DNA from: Hylemonella sp.
GTDB lineage: Bacteria > Pseudomonadota > Gammaproteobacteria > Burkholderiales > Burkholderiaceae_C
Direction of reading: 5' to 3'
DNA: 64,000 nucleotides
Assembly: GCA_030695415.1 (NCBI GenBank)
Contig: JAUYQZ010000013.1
Location: 1-64,000, forward strand
Of this stretch, positions 57,736 through 64,000 are shown piece after piece; positions within the stretch are counted from its first letter, which is position 1; each line of letters starts with the position of its first letter. The position numbers and the translations under genes are program-made. A model generated the notes under the pieces. It ran no database searches. It worked only from the letters and a program-made list of their open reading frames with translations, and was not told the DNA's origin.

Positions 57736-57810
57736 CCCCCTGAGTCGCTTCGCGCCTTCCCCCAGGGGGACGCCACCAGCAGCCCGGCAAAGTCGGTTCT
57801 GCGGCGGCCC
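57736..57810 (+). repeat. Three-hairpin intergenic repeat, copy 2 (diverged)
   Basis: Five C at 57736 lead to GCGC-rich bases, a CCCCC-A-GGGGG palindrome (57759-57769), and ACGCC...GGCG arms enclosing CCGGCAAAGTCGG. The order equals the copy at 63820. It lies between the thiamine-diphosphate enzyme and the SDR gene and could end or weaken transcription inside the cluster. Confidence 0.7.
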
Positions 57811-57849
57811 ACGATAAGACATTGAGACAGACGAACCTTTGGAGTACTT

Positions 57850-58572
57850 ATGAGCAAGAAGATTGCACTCGTTTTCGGTGGCACCCGCGGCATCGGCGCG
57901 GCCACGGTCCAGAAACTGGCCGAAGGCGGCTACGACGTGGCTTACACCTATGTGAGCAGCGCGCCCAATGTGCCGGCCAAGATCGGCAGCGCCACGACCC
58001 GGGGTTACAAGGTCGATATCCGCGAGCCGGCCCAGGTGGCCCAGGTGTTCACCGATGTGGCCATGGACTTCGGCAGCATGCCCCACTGCGTGGTGGCCAA
58101 TGCCGGCATCAACGTACCCATGGGCCCGATGGCCACTTTCGACGCCGAGAACTTCCGCAAACTGGTTGAAGTGAACATCGTCGGCGCCTTCAACGTGCTG
58201 AGCGCGGCGGCGAAAAACGTGGTCGATGGCGGCAACATCATCGGCCTGACCACCTCCATGGTCCGTGTGGCCATACCCGGCGGCGGTCCCTACACTGCGA
58301 GCAAGGCCGCGGTGGAAAGCCTGCTGCGTTCCATGTCCAAGGAATTGGCGCCGCGCAAGATTCGCGTCAACGGCGTGGCCCCGGGCCCCGTTGACACGGA
58401 CCTGTTCCGCGCCGGCAAGGACGAGGCGGCCATTGCCCGCTCGGCCGGCATGAGCCCCTTCAACCGCGTGGGCCAGCCGGACGAGGTGGCCGAGGTCGTG
58501 GCCTTCCTGGCCTCCGACAAGGCTTCGTGGGTGCATGGCCAGATCATCCAGCCGAATGGCGGCATGGTCTGA
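57850..58572 (+). CDS. Short-chain dehydrogenase/reductase (FabG-like)
   Basis: A 240-residue SDR with a Rossmann GGTRGIGAATV loop, NAGIN and the catalytic PYTASK (Tyr, Lys) after LTTSM serine region. It reduces or oxidises an alcohol/ketone with NAD(P). Good ribosome site (GGAG) before the start. Specific substrate unknown. Confidence 0.9.
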   Translation: MSKKIALVFGGTRGIGAATVQKLAEGGYDVAYTYVSSAPNVPAKIGSATTRGYKVDIREPAQVAQVFTDVAMDFGSMPHCVVANAGINVPMGPMATFDAENFRKLVEVNIVGAFNVLSAAAKNVVDGGNIIGLTTSMVRVAIPGGGPYTASKAAVESLLRSMSKELAPRKIRVNGVAPGPVDTDLFRAGKDEAAIARSAGMSPFNRVGQPDEVAEVVAFLASDKASWVHGQIIQPNGGMV

Positions 58573-58588
58573 TCACGCAAGCCGGATC

Positions 58589-59485
58589 ATGAGACTCGCG
58601 GTCTTCACCAAGAACTTTACGAACCCGGCCTACGGCGCGGCGCGCCTGGGCGCGGAGCGTGCGGCCGCGGTCTTCGGTGACGAGGTGCTGCACTTCGTTC
58701 CCCAAAAGGGTGATGACCCGGTGGAGCAGAGCGCGCTGATCGAGCAGGCGCTGGCTTTGCAGCCGCGCCCCGATGCCTTCGTGTTTTCGCCCGTGCATGC
58801 GAGCAAGGTGGACGCGGCGATCGGCCAGGTGGTCGCAGCCGGCATCCCCATGATCGGCTTCGTCAACCCGATCGCAGCCGCGCCCATGGTGAGTTACGTC
58901 AGCTCGGACGATGAGCAGCTGGCGCAGGCGATCGCAAGCTACCTGTTCAAACATCTGCAAGGCAAGGGCAGGGTGCTCGTCGTGACGGGCCCCGAGGAGT
59001 CCTACACCAGCCTGGAGCGCCTGCGCGGCTTCCGTGAAGCCGCGTGCGAAGTGCCCGGCATCGTGTTGGTGGGTCAGGTCGCGGGTGACTACGTGCGCGA
59101 GACCGCCCGGGACCGCACGGCGGCCTGGCTGCAGGCGAACGCCGCACCCGATGCGGTGCTGGTGGCCAACGACATCATGGCCATTGGCGTGCTGGATGCA
59201 CTGGACGCCGCGGGCCAGACTGCGGCCGTGGTGGGCGTGAACGCCATCCCCCAGGCCATAGCGGCCATTGCCGCCGGCCGCATGCTGGCCACCGCCGATT
59301 TCAATGCCATGCAGATGGCCTACCTGGCGGCCGAATGCGCGGCGCGCCATCTGCGTGGTGAGACGGTGCCGGCTTCGGTGGAGCTGCCTGTGCAGATCGT
59401 GGACCGAGGCAATTGCGCGCAGTGGAACCTGCCGTACGAGCAGCGCCCGGTCATCACACTCGAACAAATGAGGAGACAAAAATGA
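58589..59485 (+). CDS. Sugar-binding-like protein without signal peptide
   Basis: A 298-residue protein of the Peripla_BP_4/RbsB type (MRLAVFTKNFTNPAYGAARLGAERAA; later ANDIMAIGVLDALDAAG and VVGVNAIPQAI). It starts directly with the first beta-strand: there is no signal peptide and no helix-turn-helix, so it is neither an ordinary periplasmic receptor nor a LacI repressor. It overlaps the next gene by four bases. It may be a cytoplasmic ligand sensor, a truncated receptor, or have a mis-set start; upstream in-frame codons overlap the SDR end and encode no signal. Confidence 0.8.
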   Translation: MRLAVFTKNFTNPAYGAARLGAERAAAVFGDEVLHFVPQKGDDPVEQSALIEQALALQPRPDAFVFSPVHASKVDAAIGQVVAAGIPMIGFVNPIAAAPMVSYVSSDDEQLAQAIASYLFKHLQGKGRVLVVTGPEESYTSLERLRGFREAACEVPGIVLVGQVAGDYVRETARDRTAAWLQANAAPDAVLVANDIMAIGVLDALDAAGQTAAVVGVNAIPQAIAAIAAGRMLATADFNAMQMAYLAAECAARHLRGETVPASVELPVQIVDRGNCAQWNLPYEQRPVITLEQMRRQK

Positions 59486-60459
59486 AGAGAAACTTTCTGA
59501 TGCAGCTGGGTCGTGGTTTGCTGGCTGCCACCTTGGCCTGCAGTGGCGTTGCCATGGCTCAGGACTACCCGAACAAGCCGATCCGTCTGGTGGCGCCGTT
59601 CGCGCCCGGCGGAGCGGTCGACATCCTGGCGCGCATCATCGGTGAACGCCTGAGCGCCCAGTACGGGCAGAGCGTGATCGTCGACAACAAGCCGGGCGCC
59701 AGCGGCCATCTGGGCGCGCAGCTCGTGGCCACGTCGCCCGGTGACGGCTACACGCTGATGGTGGGCACCATCGGCATCCACGCAGCCTATGCCAGCTACA
59801 GCAAGCTGACCTACAACCCGCCCACCCAGCTGCAGCCCATCATGGTCATCGGTGAGTCGCCCAATGTGGTGCTGGTGCCGGCGAACTCGAAGTACAAGAC
59901 CTTTGCCGACTTCCTGGCCGACGCGAGAGCAAATGCCGGCAAGATCAACTACGCCACGGCCGGCGCGGGCTCCTCGGTGCATATGGTCACCGAGCTGTTC
60001 CAGCTGGCCATCGGCCAGCGCATGAACCATGTGCCCTACAGGGGTAGCGGCCCGGCGCTGATCGATCTGATCAGCGGTCAGGTCGACGTGATGTTCGACA
60101 ACATGTCGTCAGGGCTGCCCCACGTGGAGAGTGGCAAGTTGCGTGTGCTGGCCGTGACCGGCTCCGCGCGCGATCCGCGCCTGCCCAATGTGCCGACCAT
60201 CGCCGAGACGGGCGTCCCGGGTTACAGCGGGACCTCCTGGTTCTCGCTGGCCGCACCGGCCAGCATGCCGGCTGCACTGGTGGCCAAGCTCAACCAGGAC
60301 GTGCAGCGCGCGCTGGCTTCGCCCGAGGTGGTGGCGCGTTACGACAAGTTGGGCATGAATTACACGCCCAACAGCCCGGCCGAGGCCGCGGCATTTTTCA
60401 AGAGCGAAACCGTCAAATGGACCCGCGTGATCGAAGCGGCCAAGATTCAACTCGACTGA
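59482..60459 (+). CDS. Tripartite tricarboxylate (Bug) receptor 1
   Basis: A 325-residue periplasmic binding protein. Signal peptide MKRNFLMQLGRGLLAATLAC with cleavage after MAQ, then DYPNKPIRLVAPFAPGGAVDILAR, the Bug family signature. No TctA/TctB membrane genes are in the window, so it is an orphan receptor, as common in Comamonadaceae. AGGAGA ribosome site; four-base overlap with the gene before. Confidence 0.92.
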   Translation: MKRNFLMQLGRGLLAATLACSGVAMAQDYPNKPIRLVAPFAPGGAVDILARIIGERLSAQYGQSVIVDNKPGASGHLGAQLVATSPGDGYTLMVGTIGIHAAYASYSKLTYNPPTQLQPIMVIGESPNVVLVPANSKYKTFADFLADARANAGKINYATAGAGSSVHMVTELFQLAIGQRMNHVPYRGSGPALIDLISGQVDVMFDNMSSGLPHVESGKLRVLAVTGSARDPRLPNVPTIAETGVPGYSGTSWFSLAAPASMPAALVAKLNQDVQRALASPEVVARYDKLGMNYTPNSPAEAAAFFKSETVKWTRVIEAAKIQLD

Positions 60460-60465
60460 CCCAAG

Positions 60466-60489
60466 CAACCAACCAACCAACCAACCAAC
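60466..60489 (+). repeat. (CAAC)6 tetranucleotide repeat
   Basis: Six exact CAAC units lie between the stop of the first Bug receptor and the AAGGAG site of the second. They do not alter spacing between ribosome site and start codon. Confidence 0.9.
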
Positions 60490-60502
60490 GAAGGAGACAG
60501 GC

Positions 60503-61474
60503 ATGTTGAAGAAACTGATCCCTACCTTGCTGGCAACCGGCCTGCTGGCCGCCAGCGTCTGTGCCCAGGCCCAGGACGTTTTTCCCTCCCGCCCGGTCAA
60601 GATCGTCGTGCCCTATGCGGCCGGCGGCCCGGCCGACCTGCTGGCCCGTGGTGTGGCCGAGAAGCTGGGCCCGCGCCTGGGCCAGCCCGTGGTGGTGGAG
60701 AACAAACCCGGGGCCGGCGGCCACACGGGCGCCGAACAGGTGGCCAAGGGCCCGGCCGATGGCTACACCCTGGTGCTGGCCACGATCGCGCACAACGGCG
60801 CGGTGGCGTTGTATCCGAAGCTGCGCTATGAGCCCATGAAGGAACTCAAGCCGGTGATCCTGCTGGCCGAGGCGCCCAGCATCCTGATCGTCAAGCAGGA
60901 CCTGCCCGCCAGGTCGGTGCAGGAGCTGCTGGCGCTGGCCAGGGCCCAGCCCGGCAAGCTGACCTATGGCTCGGCCGGTAATGGTTCGGCCATGCACATG
61001 GCGGCCGAGTTGTTCCGCTACATGAGCAAGGTGGATTACGTGCACGTGCCCTACCGCGGCGGCGCGCCGGCCATGGCCGACCTGCTGGGCGGCCAGATCG
61101 ACATGCTGTTCGAGAGCCTGGGCACGGCGCACCCGCAACTCAAGAGCGGCAAGGTGCGCGCCCTCGCGGTGACCGGCACCAGCCGCAGCCCCAGCCTGCC
61201 CGATGTGCCCACGGTGGCCGAAGCCGGCGTGCCCGGTTACTCCTCGGTGCCCTGGTACACGCTCTCGGTGGCCAGCGGCACGCCGGAGCCCGTCGTCAAC
61301 AAGCTCAATGCCGAGCTCAACCTCGTGCTCAAGGACAAGGAACTGGTGCAGCGCTGGGACGGCCTGGGCATCATGGCCCTGGGGGGCAGCCCGGCGGATG
61401 CGCAGAAGCGCAACGAGGCCGAGACGAGCAAGTGGACGGCTGTGATCAACGCGGCGAATATCAAGCTGGATTGA
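60503..61474 (+). CDS. Tripartite tricarboxylate (Bug) receptor 2
   Basis: A 323-residue paralogue of the preceding receptor. Signal peptide MLKKLIPTLLATGLLAAS (cleavage after AQA), then FPSRPVKIVVPYAAGGPADLLAR. Strong AAGGAG ribosome site. Two receptors in tandem may recognise related ligands or arise from duplication, although they differ over much of their length. Confidence 0.92.
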   Translation: MLKKLIPTLLATGLLAASVCAQAQDVFPSRPVKIVVPYAAGGPADLLARGVAEKLGPRLGQPVVVENKPGAGGHTGAEQVAKGPADGYTLVLATIAHNGAVALYPKLRYEPMKELKPVILLAEAPSILIVKQDLPARSVQELLALARAQPGKLTYGSAGNGSAMHMAAELFRYMSKVDYVHVPYRGGAPAMADLLGGQIDMLFESLGTAHPQLKSGKVRALAVTGTSRSPSLPDVPTVAEAGVPGYSSVPWYTLSVASGTPEPVVNKLNAELNLVLKDKELVQRWDGLGIMALGGSPADAQKRNEAETSKWTAVINAANIKLD

Positions 61475-61483
61475 TATTTCGGC

Positions 61484-62950
61484 ATGCAAAGAGAAGAACA
61501 GACGTACGACGTGGTGGTGGTCGGCGGCGGCGGCGCCGGCCTGGCTGCGGCCATCGAGGCCCGTGAGCGCGGGCGCAGCGTGCTGCTGCTGGAGAAGAAC
61601 CCGACCCTGGGAGGTTCCACGGCCTGGTCCATCGGGTCGGTGACGTCCAGCGGCACGCCGCATCAGAAGCAGCGCGGCATCGTGGACAATTCCGCGGACC
61701 ACTGGGCCGACATGCCGGGGTTTGCGGGTGAGCTCGATGCACGTGACAACCCCGAACTGCGCCGCATCCTCTGCGACGAGATCCCCGCCACCTTCCAGTG
61801 GCTGCTTGATTCCGGTGTGCGTTTCATGGGCCCCATGCCCGAGCCGCCGCACCGGCAGCCGCGCATGCACAACGTGCTGCCCAATTCGCGCTCTTTCATC
61901 TACCACCTGGGCCGGCGCGCGCGCCGTGCGGGCGTGGAGATCCGCACCAGCATGCGCGTGACTGCGCTGGTGCAAGAAGACGGCCGTGTCACCGGCGTGG
62001 ACGCCGAGGGTGACAGCGGCCTGATGCGCTACACGGCGCGCGGCGGCGTGGTGCTGGCCGCGGGCGACTTCACCAACGGCCCCGAGTTCAAGGCCCGTTT
62101 CATGGGCGCGCAGGAGGCCAAGGTGGAGGGCGTGAACCTCACCGCCACCGGCGACGGCCAGCGCATGGCCGAGAGCCTTGGGGCGCGCATCGTTAACGGC
62201 GACCTGGCCCTGGGTCCCGAGATCCGTTTCATCGCCCCGGCCACCGAGACCTTCGTGCGGCGCCTGCCGCCCTGGCGCTGGCTGGCCGTCTTCATGCAGT
62301 GGTCGCTGGACCACCTGCCGCAGGCCATCCTGCGGCCCTTCATGATGAAGTTCCTGACCACGGCACTGGCGCCCTCGACCACCCTGTTCGAGCAGGGGGC
62401 CGTCCTGGTCAACCAGCGCGGCGAGCGTTTCGGCAACGAACTCGACAAGCCGGCCTGGCGCCTGCCCGACCAGCCCGGCAAGCTGGGCTACATCGTGATC
62501 GACCAGGCGCTTGCCGCACAGTTCTCGGCCTGGCCGCACTTCGTGTCCACCGCGCCGGGCATCGCCTATGCCTACATCCCCGACTACCGCCAGAACCGGC
62601 CCGACGTCTACGCCGAAGCGCCCACGCTGCCGGAACTGGCGCGCCAGCTGGGCATGGACGCGACGGTGCTGGCGAGCAGCGTGGCGGCGGCCCCGGTGCG
62701 CCCCCTGGGCGCGGGGCCCTATGTGGCACTGGGCCCGGTGCGTTCGGTCTTCGTGCACAGCGAAGGCGGCCTGATGGTGGACGTCCAGCACCGCGTGCTG
62801 GACGTCCACGCCCTGCCCGTGGCGGGCCTGTACGCCGCAGGCTCCACCGGCCAGGGCGGCCTGCTGCTCAAGGGCCATGGCCACCACCTGGCCTGGGCCT
62901 TTGTCTCGGGCCGGCGTGCAGGTCGCCTGGCGGCCCAGGCCGTGCGCTGA
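61484..62950 (+). CDS. FAD-dependent dehydrogenase (fumarate reductase/KSTD-like)
   Basis: A 488-residue flavoprotein. The FAD-binding loop is VVVVGGGGAGLAAAIEA and the C-terminal flavin segment is GLYAAGSTGQGGLLLKGHG. The fold is that of fumarate reductase flavoprotein or 3-ketosteroid dehydrogenases. It has no obvious signal peptide and no haem motif. It begins nine bases after the second Bug receptor, without a clear ribosome site. Substrate unknown. Confidence 0.87.
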   Translation: MQREEQTYDVVVVGGGGAGLAAAIEARERGRSVLLLEKNPTLGGSTAWSIGSVTSSGTPHQKQRGIVDNSADHWADMPGFAGELDARDNPELRRILCDEIPATFQWLLDSGVRFMGPMPEPPHRQPRMHNVLPNSRSFIYHLGRRARRAGVEIRTSMRVTALVQEDGRVTGVDAEGDSGLMRYTARGGVVLAAGDFTNGPEFKARFMGAQEAKVEGVNLTATGDGQRMAESLGARIVNGDLALGPEIRFIAPATETFVRRLPPWRWLAVFMQWSLDHLPQAILRPFMMKFLTTALAPSTTLFEQGAVLVNQRGERFGNELDKPAWRLPDQPGKLGYIVIDQALAAQFSAWPHFVSTAPGIAYAYIPDYRQNRPDVYAEAPTLPELARQLGMDATVLASSVAAAPVRPLGAGPYVALGPVRSVFVHSEGGLMVDVQHRVLDVHALPVAGLYAAGSTGQGGLLLKGHGHHLAWAFVSGRRAGRLAAQAVR

Positions 62951-62958
62951 CCTGTCCT

Positions 62959-62981
62959 GGTCATCACAATTTGTGATGACC
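62959..62981. promoter_or_regulatory. 23-base palindrome between FAD dehydrogenase and SDR genes
   Basis: GGTCATCACA (62959-62968) and TGTGATGACC (62972-62981) are perfect inverted arms around ATT. No T-tract follows. A TATACA hexamer at 63020-63025 could be the -10 box of the SDR gene. The palindrome is a likely operator, or a bidirectional RNA hairpin. Confidence 0.6.
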
Positions 62982-63059
62982 CCCTTGCGACGAGGGGCTC
63001 GCCCAGGCCGTACGCCCGGTATACAGTTCACATCCTCAGTTTTGTGGACACCAAAAACC

Positions 63060-63815
63060 ATGGATTTCCAACTCAAGGACAAGACGGCTCTGGTCACCGG
63101 CGCGAGCGTGGGTATCGGCCGAGCCATTGCCAAGACCCTGGCCGCTGAAGGCGTGCGCCTGGCCATCACGGCGCGCCGCGTGGACAAGCTCAAGGAGGTG
63201 GCCGCCGAGATCGTGGCCGCTGGCGGTCATGCCCCGGTGCTGATCGAGCAGGACATGTACGCCGAGGACGCCGCGAAGAGCCTGGCACAGGCCGCCGTCA
63301 AGGGCCTGGGGCACGTGGACATCCTGGTCAACAACGCCGGCGGTTCGCGCAGCTTCAAGGACCTGCACGTGAGCGAAGAGCAGTGGCAGGAGGCGATCAC
63401 GCTGAACTTCCACCGCCCGCGCCAGCTGGGCGACGCGCTGATCGACCAGATGATCGAGCGCAAGTGGGGCCGCATCGTCTGCATCACGGGCAAGAGCGAG
63501 CCCGAGCACATCAACGGCGCCTTCTGCGCCAAGGCCGGCATCCACAGCTGGGCCAAGGGCCTGTCGCGCATGGTGGGCCAGCACGGCATCACGGTGAATT
63601 GCGTGCCGCCCGGGCGCATCCTGTCCGAGCAGATCATGCGCAACTACTCGCCCGAGTACCAGAAGTGGCAGTGCGAGAACGAGATTCCCGTGGGCCGCTA
63701 CGGTGAACCCGAAGAGCTGGCCAATCTCGTGACCTTCCTGGCCTCGCCGCGTGCCGCTTACATCACGGGCGCCGTCATCCCCGTGGACGGCGGCTTGCGC
63801 AAATACCAGTTTTGA
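63060..63815 (+). CDS. SDR-family protein lacking the catalytic tyrosine
   Basis: A 251-residue SDR with ALVTGASVGIGRAIAKTL and NNAGGSR. Where Tyr-x-x-x-Lys is expected the sequence reads AFCAKAG, so Tyr is replaced by Ala while Lys remains; the preceding region is CITGKSEPEH. Either a divergent SDR branch with another proton donor or a non-classical reaction is implied. The start at 63060 gives the normal N-terminus; upstream in-frame bases contain the palindrome region. Confidence 0.85.
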   Translation: MDFQLKDKTALVTGASVGIGRAIAKTLAAEGVRLAITARRVDKLKEVAAEIVAAGGHAPVLIEQDMYAEDAAKSLAQAAVKGLGHVDILVNNAGGSRSFKDLHVSEEQWQEAITLNFHRPRQLGDALIDQMIERKWGRIVCITGKSEPEHINGAFCAKAGIHSWAKGLSRMVGQHGITVNCVPPGRILSEQIMRNYSPEYQKWQCENEIPVGRYGEPEELANLVTFLASPRAAYITGAVIPVDGGLRKYQF

Positions 63816-63819
63816 AGCA

Positions 63820-63906
63820 CCCCCAGGCTGCGCGCCCTACGTGCGCTCCGCCACCCCCCTCGAGGGGGCAACGCCAGTGGACCGGCAAAGCCGGCTCCAC
63901 GGCGTT
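63820..63906 (+). repeat. Three-hairpin intergenic repeat, copy 3
   Basis: Five C at 63820, GCGC pairs at 63830 and 63843, the 14-base palindrome of five C, TCGA, five G (63855-63868), and AACGCC (63870-63875) with GGCGTT (63901-63906) around CCGGC-AAA-GCCGG (63882-63894). It equals the copy at 3895 in inverted orientation. Confidence 0.8.
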
Positions 63907-63965
63907 CCCCGATAAGCCCCGTTTCATGCGCCGCGGGTCGCGTACTTCGCAATAGAGCAACTGAT

Positions 63966-64000
63966 ATGAGTCTGGATGTTTTGGTGATCGGCGGCGGCAA
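63966..64000 (+). CDS. Start of an FAD-binding protein, cut by the window end
   Basis: Only 11 full codons are visible: MSLDVLVIGGG, then an incomplete codon. The beginning is that of a dinucleotide-binding strand and glycine loop, as in TcuA-type FAD dehydrogenases. No more can be said. Confidence 0.55.
   Translation, partial: MSLDVLVIGGG

Noticed and set aside
57811-57818. GATAAG as a fixed end of the three-hairpin repeat
   Set aside because: GATAAG occurs near all three copies but on the same DNA strand even where the repeat is inverted, so it does not belong to the unit.
60460-60502. CRISPR-like or phase-variable coding repeat
   Set aside because: The CAAC units are a simple 24-base tetranucleotide tract outside coding sequence, without spacers.

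Overview
The window looks like the chromosome of a high-GC betaproteobacterium of the Burkholderiales, most likely a Comamonadaceae relative (Hydrogenophaga, Polaromonas, Variovorax or Rhodoferax type). The evidence is protein style and gene order (gap-pgk-fba, purC-purE-purK, vanAB, xdhAB next to a BMP-type purine transporter), many tripartite-tricarboxylate (Bug) receptors, and C-rich palindromic repeats at gene ends. No rRNA, tRNA, CRISPR array, prophage or insertion sequence was seen. Genes are densely packed and no gene-free stretch exceeds about 300 bases.

Layout. 1-7.7 kb: central metabolism and purine synthesis (3' end of gapA, pgk, fba, purC, a thioredoxin-TPR chaperone, purE, purK, a Sua5/YrdC enzyme). 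7.7-16.6 kb: SemiSWEET, a membrane diguanylate cyclase, PBP4, an EamA exporter, tsaB-rimI-UDG, two small membrane proteins, a secreted alpha/beta hydrolase, thpR and a MarR regulator. 16.7-28.4 kb: vanillate demethylase vanAB behind a clear sigma70 promoter with operator-like repeats, pyrF, an RcnB-like lipoprotein, a GGDEF-EAL protein, uvrA divergent from an MFS transporter, a VapBC-type toxin-antitoxin pair and ssb.

28.5-34.0 kb: a five-gene operon (RND adaptor, RND pump, DUF2892 membrane protein, OsmC peroxidase, CsoR-family repressor). The spacer of its promoter holds a CsoR-type G-tract operator, so the last gene probably controls the whole unit. The repressor lacks the usual copper ligands and has an unusual cysteine pair.

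34.0-47.2 kb: a purine uptake and breakdown locus. A BMP-type nucleoside/purine ABC transporter and an adenine/adenosine deaminase run leftwards, possibly from a sigma54-type promoter. xdhA, xdhB and a guanine/8-oxoguanine-type deaminase run rightwards. xdhC follows mnmA on the minus strand.

47.2-64 kb: an accessory catabolic cluster. Two similar LysR regulators face each other. The second is divergent from a long rightward series: branched-chain-type substrate-binding protein, LivH-like permease, one 844-residue protein that fuses LivM, LivG and LivF, a cupin, an aldehyde dehydrogenase, a thiamine-diphosphate enzyme, an SDR, a sugar-binding-like protein without signal peptide, two orphan Bug receptors, an FAD dehydrogenase, a second SDR lacking the catalytic tyrosine, and the start of another FAD protein cut by the window end. 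Its substrate cannot be read from sequence; the enzymes suggest an oxidised keto/hydroxy-acid or acyloin-like compound.
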